Below are positions 1 to 11,600 of a DNA stretch of 64,000 bases, piece by piece. Below the pieces are notes generated by a model. That model did not search any database, had not been told where the DNA came from, and saw nothing but the letters and a program-made list of their open reading frames with translations. The position numbers and the translations under genes are program-made. Position 1 is the first letter of the stretch. Each line of letters begins with the position of its first letter. The DNA is from Onchocerca lupi (lineage: Eukaryota > Nematoda > Chromadorea > Rhabditida > Onchocercidae), in NCBI GenBank assembly GCA_028564675.1, contig JAOVVO010000192.1, forward strand, positions 55,487-119,486, read 5' to 3'.

Positions 1-40
1 TCAAATCGATCGACTCTTAACTATATATTTTATTATTTTC

Positions 41-140
41 TAAATCAGTTTCTAACTACAAAAATAAACAAATTATTTATTCGTTCCTAAATTAATTTTT
101 AACCAACAAAAATAAACAAATTGTTGGAGATATTTCGAAT
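41..140. repeat. imperfect direct repeat, period about 57 bp
   Basis: Two copies share the core ACAAAAATAAACAAATT preceded by a CTAAAT...TTTCTAAC-like stretch. The first lies near 41-80 and the second near 97-135. Divergence is moderate. It is AT-rich and could partly be composition driven. Confidence 0.4.
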
Positions 141-479
141 CAAAAAAAATTTCGTATAAATACGATGAAAATTTATTCTCTTGTCATATAAATCAAGAGA
201 GAATAAAAGATGATTACGGTAGAACAAAGTAGCTAGTAGCATAATTTAACTTATGAAATCCCAAAAAATTAAGAATTCCATGAAAAAACCACCCGAAAAA
301 AGGAGGAAAAATACAACAAGCTGATGGGAAAAATTCCATAGCAATCACATTACAACATTCAAATTTAGTAGCCGAATTCCACGCAAACATCATCCAATGC
401 CACATTTCAATCCCATTCATTCCAATATGGTAGCTTATAGTAGTCACCGTATCGATTTTGGAATGAATGATCTTTCTCC

Positions 480-645
480 ACTTACCATTTCTATTTCGAA
501 ATATAAATCTATTGGTACAGGAGACAAAGACTACCATTCGGGGGAAAAAAACTATAACATATTTACCGTACCACTTTTGGGACATTAAGTTTACCATACT
601 TACCGTCTCAGTTTCGAAATACAAGCCTTATTATCACAGAAAGCA
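480..645. repeat. imperfect direct repeat, period about 117 bp
   Basis: An ACTTACC...TTTCGAAATA...CAG block near 480-521 recurs near 597-638 with substitutions. The preceding parts also contain short shared words. It looks like an old tandem duplication. No gene content is seen. Confidence 0.4.
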
Positions 646-2386
646 AAAAAAGCTTTAATTTAATTTTATTCCAAGAATGGCTTCACTGAATTTCGATAAT
701 TTGTAATTTTAAAATTTTACTTCGTTGTTTGCTAGCAGCATGAATATTTTCAATGCTATCAAAACAGAAATTTAAAGATGCATGCAGGAAATGGCGAAGG
801 ATGTGAACTTGAATTAAACTATGCGAATATGAAGTTAAAGAAATTGAAATGAACAGGGAGAAATCGAAAGGAATGGTCTTTAAAAGTGAATAATTTAACT
901 AAAGCATTTCTGATAAAACAGAATCAGAATTCGGCATGTATTTATTGATAAATACAATAAACAAAGTAGAAAAAATTCATTTCATTTTCCTTCCGTAACT
1001 TACGATGTTGAAAATATTAAGAATTATATTAAATTACTTGATTTTTTCATCTAAGAATTCAGCGATAAATTTTTGGACATAAGATTACCACTTAAGAACT
1101 TACTATCAGTAAACTTCTATGAAAGTTAATAGATTCTATTTTTGAAAAAAATCAAACTTCTTTAAAAAAATTAAAAAAAATCTTTTTTATTCTCGACATT
1201 AATTCACTTTTTTTCATTTTTTATATAGCTAATACTCCTTTATTTTGATCGAGACAGCACTTTCTAATCATTGATTTATTATCATTTGGAACGATCTTAT
1301 CAATAGTATAATTTAATGAACCAAATTTATCGCACTTTTTTCTTAAAGAACTGAACATATTCATCTAAAGATACATATTTCTAATCTTTCAGAAATTTAT
1401 TCACTGAATGATTGGAAATGAATGAGGAGAAATCTAAATAATTAAACTTTTGTAGTTAGAAATATAATGTAATTAATAGTAAAAAATGTAATTATTGTTT
1501 TAAAGCATTGATGACACATTTCATGTATAATGAATTTTTTTTCTCACGTACAATTCCATTTTTATATACGTACAAAACTTGAATTAGTATACTCGAATTA
1601 ATAAGCAAACACTAATACAGACTTAATCAATTACACAAAATAATAAACCACTTTTCAAGGAAAAGCTAATAAAAGAAAATTGCTCTTTGCAAATAAATTG
1701 GATTGATAGACGAAATGATGAATAATACGCTCAAATAAATGTGAAACTGATTGATTCACACTAACTAAAATAAAAAAAAAAAAAAAGCAGAAATAGTCAT
1801 CATTAACATTTAATGTCAGCTTTACACATTCAATCTGATTGAATCAATTCGAAAGTTACAATTTTTTTCAAATGCATTCTTTAATTTATCGATATAATCG
1901 ATAAAAATATGACATTATACAAGCTGAATATAAACTGACATAATTAATCAATCAGGCGAAAAGTATAATATAAATAAAAAATAGTAAAATAATTATAAAC
2001 AAATAATCAGTAAAATGTTTGTGAATAAATAATAAAATGATTTTCAATAAGGTAATAATAAATAAAATAATCAAACAATAGTAGTAAAACTCGTTATCAA
2101 CAGCATAAAAAATGTCACTTACCAAAGAGATTATAATTTGGGAAGCACTAAATTTTTTTCTATGCCAATATTTTTCATGTGGAATGTTACTTTTTTTTCA
2201 CTACTTAGTAAACTGATTAAATATCTTTCACACTGCATCGTAATACATATGTTGATAAGAAAACGAAAATGATTATTACTTGATCAATTTCTCAATTATC
2301 TCCAGCAGTCAGTCAATTTCCGAATAAATATTCAAATTAGTTCTGAATAATGCCAAAAAAAAGTGCAATCACATAAAAAATGCACA

Positions 2387-3796
2387 TTAAATGTTTTTTA
2401 ATTTATTTCTGAACATTCCACCATGCCCAGGAATAATCCAATCTGCTTCATTCAATATTATTCGACGGCTTTTTTCTTGTTCTTCCGGATATTTGCTATT
2501 TGCTTTCCAACTATCATTATCATTTTCTTCTTCAAAAACATCCCCTAAAAATAACAAGTTTAGAAAATCATAGTTTTTCTCTTTAAAAAAAATTTTTTTC
2601 AATTATAAAAGTAAAAATGGCTAACAGACCCACGATTTTTTATCATCATAAAAATGAAAATGGCTTACAGACCTACGATAGCAACTGTTCCATATTCGGT
2701 GCCTGTCACGATGATGCTACGATCATGATCAGTATGTCCAGGAGTTGGTCTTATCTGCACAGAATTATCTAATGTACAAATATTCTGCAAAATAATAAAT
2801 CATACAGTTTTGCTGTAATATAATACAATATTATTTTCTGTTTTGTTGGGTTGAGCGATATATTCCACTCTATCAATTATTCATTTCTAACAGAAGAGGA
2901 AGCAGATATAACAAGGAGATAGTATTTATTATCATTTTAACATCGGACAGCATATCATCGTTGATAAGAAAAAATGATATAAAATATTTTGAATAGAATA
3001 ACAAAATAAAACAATCAACTATACCGCACAAACTTCATAAATACCATCTTTGGCAACATCATCATTCATATAAATTTTGGCTCGTTGGAAAAGTGATAAA
3101 TTACCACAATGATCAATATGTCCATGGGTTATTATCAGATCGGTAATGTCATTACAATTTAACGAATATTTTGAAAGTGCTGCAAAAATTTGTTTCAAAA
3201 GTATGAAACGATAATTATTCATTCATATTCGAACAATCCTTCCAAGAATTTAAGGTAATCGAAACTGTCTTAATTAATGGAATTTGCTGGTCAAAATGTG
3301 GTAATATCTAATAATGGTTATTTGAATAGTAAATATGTGAGATTATTGAAAAATACTAATGATACTAGTTTTTGGTGAGCTTAAAATTCATATTAACGCA
3401 TATGATTCGCATAATCTGCTTGAGGATATTTCTTGTAATCATCATCAGTACCAATATATTCGAAAATCATTTTTAGTTTTTAATCTTTCAGTTCCGGAAT
3501 CTTTCAATTCCAGTAAAACTTCCCAAATCGTTCAATTCAAACATTAATTTTCAAGAAACATTAAAGCTTTCCAAATTCAAACATAGTTTTCAATAAATAG
3601 GAAAAGAAAAATGACAAGTTAATAAACCTTGGATAATATGCGTGCCATTCCATGGATCACCGCAATCCACCAGAATTTTCCTCTTTTCAGTCATAACCAA
3701 TGTTACAGTACCAGATGCTTCCGAATAACCATTCCTTTTTATCTGCCTACAGTAACCATCTAATAATACGTACACTTTTGGATATTTGTCTATCAT
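2387..3796 (-). CDS. MBLAC1: MBLAC1-like metallo-beta-lactamase-fold hydrolase
   Basis: Four minus-strand exons join in phase: 3796-3628, 3179-3025, 2784-2673 and 2544-2387 (stop), giving about 197 residues. The product shows the metallo-beta-lactamase signature: THGHIDHCGN (HxHxDH) in exon 2, PGHTDHD in exon 3, GDVFEE across the exon 3-4 junction and a final PGHGGMF. These supply the His/Asp ligands for two metal ions. Order and spacing match the short MBLAC1 family; the nematode relative I know of is SWIP-10, a larger protein. Vertebrate MBLAC1 is linked to histone pre-mRNA processing; the substrate of this copy cannot be read from sequence. The start is the ATG before IDKYPKV, 18 bases inside an acceptor at 3815-3816, consistent with spliced-leader addition. 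An upstream coding exon cannot be excluded, because the frame stays open back to the acceptor. The protein is a little shorter than vertebrate MBLAC1. The neighbour to the right is divergent. Confidence 0.85.
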
Positions 3797-4248
3797 ACCA
3801 TATCCGATCAAATCCTGCAAAGTTTTATGAAAATTCCAAAGATTTAAAGAGAAAAAAAAACCGAAAAAATAAATAAATGAAAAATCACTGTGGAAAATTT
3901 TGTGAATTGAAATTTAACGCAATGTCATATCAGGCTCGAGAACACAATGCGTTAAAACTTGAATCTCGGGTTTGGATCTTGGAAAGAATGAGATGCGAGA
4001 AATTTAAGGTTCCTGCATTGGTGATCTTTGGTTGTTACTAAGGACGGAAGTCTCGTCGTTGTTGTTGTTGGACGGATATTGATAATCTTTAGTCATTACT
4101 GGACTAGAGATTAAGATGTTGTTATTGTTGGACAGAACTAATGATCTTTGGTCATTATATTGGTAAAGTTGGGAGTTTTTTTGGTTGAATAAATGACTGG
4201 TGATCTTTGATCGTTTCCTTATATTTATCTTATAGAAGAAACTCGTAG
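3797..4248. promoter_or_regulatory. divergent intergenic region between MBLAC1-like and mrps-28
   Basis: The only DNA between two oppositely oriented first exons is about 450 bp, so it should contain the promoters of both genes. It includes a purine/pyrimidine-skewed repeated block (4015-4210). No TATA box or other defined element can be assigned with confidence. A minus-strand open frame at 4004-4333 crosses the start of the S28 gene; its sequence is low complexity (Asn/Ser-rich) and I read it as a shadow. Confidence 0.45.
4015..4212. repeat. degenerate tandem repeat, about 60-bp unit
   Basis: The word GATCTTTGGT, or a near match, recurs at about 4021, 4084, 4142 and 4202, each followed in most copies by TCATTA. 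GTTGTTGTTGGACGGA or GTTATTGTTGGACAGA lies between. This is three to four diverged units of about 60 bp directly in front of the S28 start codon. Confidence 0.55.
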
Positions 4249-6640
4249 ATGTTTGCGTCACAGATTCGTTTCTTGCAACTCGTTCATTCATTAAAACGGA
4301 TCGGATATTGGAGAAGCAATAGCGGCACCTCAATTAGCCAAGCAGTACCGTCCACATCATCAGCGATTTCTTCCGATGAACAGCAGCATTACTCGGGAAA
4401 GTTATTGAGTAAAGATGAAATTAAACAGGTTTGTTTATTTTTAAAACTCTGAAATTTATAATTCAGCCAGTGAAATTATTTATTTGATGTTTATCTACAT
4501 GTAACTGATTTTACACGGTATTCGAAAATTGCTTTTCAGTCGTATTTATCTCAATAACTTACACATTTTTGACACATATTTTTTTTACATTTTTTTATAC
4601 ATTTTTTTTTCACATTTTTCACGCATACATTCTTATACTATGATTCATTCTGCATTCCTTCTTTAAAAATGGCTTTCATGCCCGTTAATATATATTTCTT
4701 TTATGTTACAAGCAATTATTGGGAAATATCGAAGTAAATTGATCATTGGGTTGTTCTTCCTTTTGTCGCTTGTGGAGAAGAATACTGCTTAATTGAATCG
4801 TATAGGGTTCAGAAATTGATTTCTTGTGATGTTTGGGGATTTATTCATACCTTGAACATTTTTCAAGCCTTCGGGTTTACTCTAGAAAGAAGTAATAAGC
4901 AACTCGTCTATAGAAATATTTCTTTCTTATTAAATATGATATTTGTTATTCAACTCAGGTTGCTGTTCTTGAAGAAACATGAGGTTTAATGATAATAGTT
5001 GTCATAATAATAATTATAAATAGATATAAATAAAATGCCAGTTTGTTGCGAAAATTTGAAATGAAATGAGAATGAGGACACTGTTAGAATCATAGAGATC
5101 TATAAGAGATATTGATATATGATATGATAAAATATGCTGTGATTTGTATTACCGAATAAAGGTTATTAATCTTAAAAACTATGCGTTTCTCTTTACCTTT
5201 CTTCTATTTTCTATTGCCTGGACATAAGGAGCTAGTTTCTGATCTGTCAGAATTTTGTTAGGGTGATGGTTAGTCCTGAAATTTTCGAATTTTGAAATAT
5301 TTTTTTTTTTAAATTATGCTCTATTTGCATATGAATTGATCAATCACTTTTATAAAAAAAAAAAAATTATTTCTTTAACAACTGAAATGTGGTCCCAAAA
5401 AATGAAAATTCATTTTTTCCAGATAAAATGATGCTTCTTTAGGAAAAAGGAAAAATTGAATTTTGAATTGATTTTCCTCTTTTATGAATGTAAAATTTGA
5501 ATTTCTTTTTCATATATTTTTTTTATTTGAGGATCATAAACGCTTCGCCGAATTATTTCGTCATTCTAAATTTGTACAGCTTGCTGATTTTGAAGGACGA
5601 ATAGTTATAGGAGAAATTGTACGCCGAATTGCAGATGATTTATATATCGATATGGGACTAAAATTTAATGCTGTATGTAAAGCACCGGTGATGAAAAACG
5701 AGTTAGTTATTTGATTGATTCCTGGTTAATCTCGAGATTTACATCAATATTTTTTATGAAATAAAATTAGATCTTACTATTGTCAAAAATTTTGAATTGA
5801 TTTTTCTTCCGTCTTACAATATTATAGTTTCTCTTTCTCGAAATTTAACCAGATATGTTTCCTTTCGGTCTTTTACTAAGGCATATTCGATTCATAGCTA
5901 TTTATATCCATAAAATTCCGAGCAGATTGCTATACATTATCACATGTTTTCATGCAAGCGTATAATAGTTGGAATTTCGATAATAGTTTCATTGAATGCT
6001 TTGATGGAAGCAATTTTAGTGCGACTCTTTCTATATTATTTCTTATCATTCGCTATTCTACTATTTAATCCAAATCTACTGCCTAAAATATCATTCGGTA
6101 TAATTTTTTTTCTCACATGACAAAATCCAATCAATTAGTAGTATGAAATAATATGTTTCAGAAGTTATAGAATAGGAGCAAAGGTTCTTCTTCGTTTGCA
6201 TGATCCCGAACTTTCCGAATTATTTTTGGGTTCCACAAAAGAATTAACGTTGTTGGAAGCAGATGCAACTCTTCTCGGTTTGTATCGTCCGCAGTCAAAC
6301 GAATCAATGAAAACTGCTTTCTCTGAAAGTATAGAAAATGAAGGTATCATCATTTGCAGTTTTTATTTCCGGATTATAGTTCATTGTTTAAAATTTGTTA
6401 TATCAAAGCTTTTTTCGTTAGATTGTTGGGGTTCTCTTTACATTTTTTTCTTGATGATTAGACTTTTATTCCAAACCTTTGAATCTGGGATAGTTTGCCA
6501 GGCTAAAAAACAAATTGCTGTCTTTATATATTGAAGAACATACTCTAAAATTCGTTATATAGCAGTTAATTTTAGTGAAAGAGATTGAAGCTTCGACGTC
6601 GGAGATTGCTGGAAAATCAGAATTAAAAGAATCTGTTTAA
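4249..6640 (+). CDS. mrps-28: mitochondrial small ribosomal subunit protein S28 (bS1m)
   Basis: Four exons join in phase: 4249-4428, 5532-5701, 6162-6343 and 6576-6640 (TAA), giving 198 residues. The N-terminal 60 residues are Ser/Arg-rich and acidic-poor at the start (MFASQIRFLQLVHSLKR), as in a mitochondrial targeting peptide. Exons 2 and 3 encode the family core: DHKRFAELFRHSKFV, a diverged S1/OB-like strand set (GEIVRRIADDLYIDMGLKF) and GAKVLLRLHDPELSELFLG followed by LTLLEADATLLGL. Length is close to the human protein (187). Expected role: component of the mitochondrial 28S subunit in translation of mtDNA-encoded mRNAs. The short last exon (VKEIEASTSEIAGK...) is joined from GAAG|GTATCA to TTTTAG|TGAAAG. 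Coding-like sequence in other frames continues after the stop and is listed separately. Confidence 0.85.
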
Positions 6641-6877
6641 AATCCCATTAAGAGATGAACTGAATATTATTGCGCTACAGTTAAGAAATGAAAATGTGAA
6701 TCCAAATTTGAAAAAACTGAAGGGACAAACTCAAAATCTAAAATTAGAGATTGAGTGTTCAAACTTGCCAAATTGAAGCTGGAAGAATTGAAAGATGAAG
6801 AAAAAAAGACTGAAATTTCCGGTTTTTCGATGCATACCATCAGATCAAATTTATTAGAGAATTCTGAAATGTTTTAG
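6641..6877 (+). pseudogene. coiled-coil coding tail in two broken frames behind mrps-28
   Basis: Directly after the S28 stop, one frame (6642-6776) reads a charged heptad-like sequence (LRDELNIIALQLRNEN ... LKLEIEC) and ends in TGA. A second frame (6761-6877) continues the same character (LAKLKLEELKDEEKK ... NLLENSEMF) to TAG. Both are Leu/Lys/Glu-rich, unlike the AT-rich noise around them. Two single-step frame shifts would join them to the preceding exon. Possible readings are a decayed C-terminal coiled coil of this or another gene, assembly indels in an intact gene, or chance. The protein up to the first stop already matches the usual length of S28. Confidence 0.4.
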
Positions 6878-8262
6878 TTTTAGTTTTTTTTCAAAAATTG
6901 TTATGTTTGACATTGTGCATTTATGCATTTATGCTTTTTTATGCACATTGAGCATTTATACTCTATTGTTTGATATGCATGGATTTTTTTTCTGCTCTCT
7001 TCTTTTACATGGTCCATTGAAGTTTCGAAATCTTATTATATAAATATGTATAAAAAGCTGCTTACGACCTTTTTTATTTGATTTGCTGAATATTATGCGA
7101 GATAGCATACTTGCTGCAATGTTTGGCAATTATTTCTTTAATAGTTTAACTATTAATCATGCATTTCATTTTTTCAAATGTAGCAATTTAAGCAGGTTAA
7201 AAATAAGGAACCCATTGATTCGTGATGGACTCTATTAATTTCATTAAATGTGTATGTAAGCTTAATTTAAATCATGGCGAAACTACCAGGTTAGTTAGTA
7301 TAGGATTGACTGTAATCGTTCCGTGAAAATTTTTTTCAAATATTCGATTTGAAACCCTTGTTTTTTTATTTGACTTAGATTATGACATTCTGATATATTC
7401 ATCAAGTCTTTATCTTATCCAATCAAAAATTCTATTAATTATAGAAAAGGAATAAATTCACCAGTAATCTCGGTGAATAAATAATTCAAAGTCATGTCTT
7501 ATTTTAGCAACTTTTTATTTCTTCGAAATAATAGATGGACGAAGCATTTCATACCAGGAAATTTTTACAATCATTTTTGCAAAGAAAACAAGGTAGCTTG
7601 GAAATAAGAATGAAAAAATATAATTGCTTAATTTATATAGTCTTTCAATTCTTTTTGTATCATTTTTATGTTGTATGACATATTCTTCAAAAATCTTCGA
7701 TTCAACAACTTTTGTCATTTGATTGATATTGTTTTCGTGGTGATATGTTATTGTTTTATTAATTTTCTTGTTTTGGAGTAAATCATTGTTTTTATCATTT
7801 AATTATTTCAATCTTTGCTTATTGAATCAAGTCTTCCATTAAATAAATATTGTATTTGAAGTAATGCGTAATGTGTTCCAGATGACATTCATAATCCATC
7901 GATTTACCTTATTCTTTTTGATTTAGTAAATAAAAAATTCAAAAATAAACTAAAAGACTCAGCAAAAAGACCAAAATTTTTTATTTTGTCAAATTTATCA
8001 ATCAAATCAAACCATGTTTGCTTCACGGACTTTCCACCAGATCCTCTCCGTTCAACACATACACTTTCTTTCTGTTCTTCCATTGCATTATTAAAGCCCT
8101 TTTGATCGAAATTTTATTCTCTCTTTTAGAAGATTTTTTTTCATATTCAAAAGACCATGTATAACCAATTCAATTCAAGTTTACTACATGATAAAACGGA
8201 AAGAAGGTATGCGTCGGATTGTTTATACGTAATTGTGGTTTTGTTTTGATAACTTTTTTTTT

Positions 8263-8304
<42 letters not shown>

Positions 8305-8664
8305 ATTATTTTGCTTTATTTTTGGCTTACTGTAATTTCTAAACAAAATTTATGTTCTCTCATGATATTATCATTACTTTACGGGGTTACATTAAAAAAA
8401 TGAATGTATTTGAATGATTTGAAATTCTTGACATTTTAGTAATCCAGTACAGAAAACTGGATTATTATATGGTTCCAATTTTTAAGAAGAGTACAGGCAG
8501 TTAAATTCGATCATTCGTGATAATTAATGATTCTCAGTTCGGTAGTACTTCAAGAAATAATATCTCTTGCGATGAGAGATGTTAGAATTGCTCCATACTT
8601 ATGGAGGAAAATTGAAAAAAGAGATTTTATTTAAAAAAAAATTTTTGTCTAATTTTCATTTTAG
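6878..8664. other. intergenic spacer, no gene seen
   Basis: AT-rich spacer between mrps-28 and the phosphofructokinase gene. It contains one pure 39-base T run (8265-8303) and no splice-bounded coding frame. The last few hundred bases should hold the phosphofructokinase promoter; no specific element is identifiable. The frame is open upstream of the assigned start to an ATG at 8579, so an N-terminal extension is possible but unsupported. Confidence 0.55.
8265..8303. repeat. poly-T tract, 39 bases
   Basis: Uninterrupted T run, preceded after one C by a further 10 T. Similar pure runs occur at 25383-25405 (T), 26627-26665 (A, 39), 37711-37737 (A), 57373-57397 (A) and 62672-62701 (T). They are typical homopolymer tracts of this genome type and hot spots for sequencing length errors. 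Confidence 0.9.
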
Positions 8665-8668
8665 AGAG

Positions 8669-11600
8669 ATGGAAAAGTCGGAACTCTTGGTTGGTTCGCC
8701 CGAAGATTTTGGTCCATTAAGTACTGGTATGCGTCGGATAAACCTTACGGAATTCCGATCCGATTCTATCATACCATCAGCTGGTCGAGAAGGTATTACG
8801 ATTGCACCACAGACTTACAAAGGTCGTAGTATGGCTGTTTTTACCAGTGGTGGTGACGCTTCAGGTAATTTTTTGTGTAATATATATTTTATAGAATTGA
8901 GCCATAAAAACACGATTTTTGAGCCACAAAACACTACTGTTTGTAAAACACCATTGTTGATTTATCCATTATTTAACAGCAGTAGCTTTGTGCAGTCTTT
9001 TTTTTTTTTTTGCATTTCAAATATGTGAAAAGTCCTGTAATTAAAAAATTTTGATAAATATATAAAAGACCGAATCTTTTTTTATTTGAGTTGTTGTTAT
9101 AAGTAAAAAGATATTTCAACATTTAAGGGATGAATAGCGCTGTACGTTCAGTGGTACGAATGGGTATTTATCTTGGATGTCGAGTTTTTCTCATTTATGA
9201 AGGATATCAGGGGATGGTAGATGGTGGTGATAACATCAAGGAAGCAGATTGGCAGTCGGTATCAGATATAATACAGTGTGGAGGCAAGTTGTTAATCACA
9301 AAGAATGTTAACAATTATATATTGACTTATTGAACATTCTTTTTTAAATAATTATGCTGATCATTTGGATAATTTTTTTTTTCTAACATATAATCTTCAA
9401 AGAATGGTGCTGTTATTGGGTTTTAGGTACTGTTATTGGATCAGCGCGTTGCAAAGATTTTCGAGAACGATGGGGACGTTTGCGAGCTGCTGAAAATCTC
9501 ATCAAGCATCGCATCACTAATCTTGTATGTATTGGAGGTAGATTTATCATTTGCTCTTTTCGAATTTCCCTCACAAATCGTGTACTGCTTTTTTCCTGAA
9601 CAGTGACTTCCATTTGAGTACGAAATTTGTTAATCGATGGTTGAAAATTATTAGTACGAATTTATATCATGTATATAGTTCAAATTTCTTGAATATTTGT
9701 TCCTAACAAAGTAACCTAAACTTGTTTCTATCTTTTGCGTTTTCTTTCGCTTTTGTTGACAATTTTATTTATATTGTCAACTCTTTGTTTTAAATTAAAG
9801 AGGATTTGTCTCTGATAATTTACTGTAGCAAAAATATTAAGTTTCCTGAGCCTTAGAGCATTCATCATAGCGCATATTAAAATAACGAAGTCAAACAACT
9901 TAGTTTTTTTTTTCTGGTGCCCAAATTTGCGAAAATATTTATGTCTTTTTTTTTATGTCATATTTATATCCGTTTTAAGTTCATTTCTATTACAATTATG
10001 TGAGTAATCGTAATTCATTTGTCTTTTTGCAGGAGATGGTTCATTAACGGGAGCTAATCTTTTCCGACAAGAATGGCATGATTTGGTAAAAGAACTTTTG
10101 TCAAATGGAAAAATAACAGAGGAGGAGGCGAACGAGTGTAGTAACATCCAGGTAGATTTTGAAATATTAGTATTGAGAACTAAATTTCTTCTGTGCATAC
10201 TTTAAAAACACGGAGTACAATCGATTTTTTTCTTTTATGTTATTGTTAGCTTCAGGATTCTGGGATTTGAATATCAGAATTCGTGACTGCATAGATTTTA
10301 TTTTATTCTATGAAGTAAATATTTGCATTTAATTTGCATATCATACTGTACATTTAAAATAATTTTAGAATTACGTTAATCATAATAACTGAATTTAGTT
10401 ATCTGGATATTGCAGATCGTTGGACTTGTTGGTTCCATTGACAATGATTTTTGTGGTACCGATATGACTATTGGTACTGATACAGCGTTACAACGAATCT
10501 GTGAAGCAATTGATTGCGTAATGTCAACGGCCCAAAGTCATCAGCGTACATTTGTTATTGAGGTTCTTTTCATCTTTCTTATTAAAATGGATGAAATAAA
10601 ACAGTCAGTGCAATAACATATTTATTTCATTCAAGTTATCAGGATGTCCTGAAATTAGACGAATTCGTAATCCTAACAATAAAAAAGTCGATTTTTTTCT
10701 TTGAAAATATAGTGGGAATTGAATAAATATGTTATCGCAACTGTTCGCTACATCATTTAAATCAAATTTGACGGGAAAAACAATGATTATTTTGAAATTT
10801 TATTATAGCTAATTTAGGTGATGGGACGCCATTGTGGTTATTTGGCACTGGTGGCTGCGTTGGCTTCTGAAGCAGATTTCTGTTTCATACCTGAATGGCC
10901 AGTACCAGCGGACTGGCCAACAGTGTTATGCCAAAAATTGCGGATGATGCGTGAAGCAGGATCACGTTTAAATATCGTGATTGTTGCAGAAGGCGCATTG
11001 GATAGAGAAGGGAAATGCATTAACGCTGAATCGGTATATTTTATTTTAAATTATTTCCTTTTTGAAATTATTTCTTTGGAAAATAATTGACACCGTGAAG
11101 TGCTGTCATCTAGGTTCGCACAGTCGTAAAGGAAACTTTGCATTACGATACACGTACAACTGTGTTAGGCCATGTGCAACGTGGTGGTAGTCCATCAGCA
11201 TTTGATCGATTACTTGGATGTCGTATGGGTGCAGAAGCAGTACTTGCTTTGATGGAAATGACACCGGAATCGGATCCATGTGTTGTTTCAATCGATGGTA
11301 ATGTGATTGTTCGTGTCCCACTTATGCAATGTGTTCAGCGTACACAAGCGGTAATTTTGCTATTTTTTTATCACTTTGTTTTTTTTTTTTTTTCATTAGC
11401 TATCATTTTTGTTCAGAATCCGAACATATGTAACTGATTTATATCCGTGCGATCGAAAAGCAATGTACTAGATATTCAATTAGTCCTGAAGTTCTGCTAG
11501 GTTAACTTTTTATTTCAAAATTAAAGTGTGCACTGAGAGATCGAAAATTTTAGGTAAAAAAAGCTATGGATGAACGTGACTGGGAAAGCGCTGTGAAATT

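Larger units (their letters stand above)
1..2386. other. AT-rich intergenic DNA, no gene seen
   Basis: No open frame here has plausible splice sites or recognisable protein content. The short frames near 214-660 are low-complexity and overlap on both strands. The sequence holds two weak direct repeats, listed separately, and A/T runs. The 3' end of the MBLAC1-like gene begins at its right border, so the last few hundred bases probably include that gene's 3' UTR and polyadenylation region. Confidence 0.6.

Noticed and set aside
214..658. Overlapping frames on both strands near the left edge
   Set aside because: Mutually overlapping, explained by an imperfect 117-bp repeat. No coding support.
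4004..4333. 109-codon minus-strand frame across the mrps-28 start
   Set aside because: Asn/Ser-rich low-complexity product caused by the GTT-type repeat. It overlaps a well-supported exon on the other strand and has no splice or family signal.
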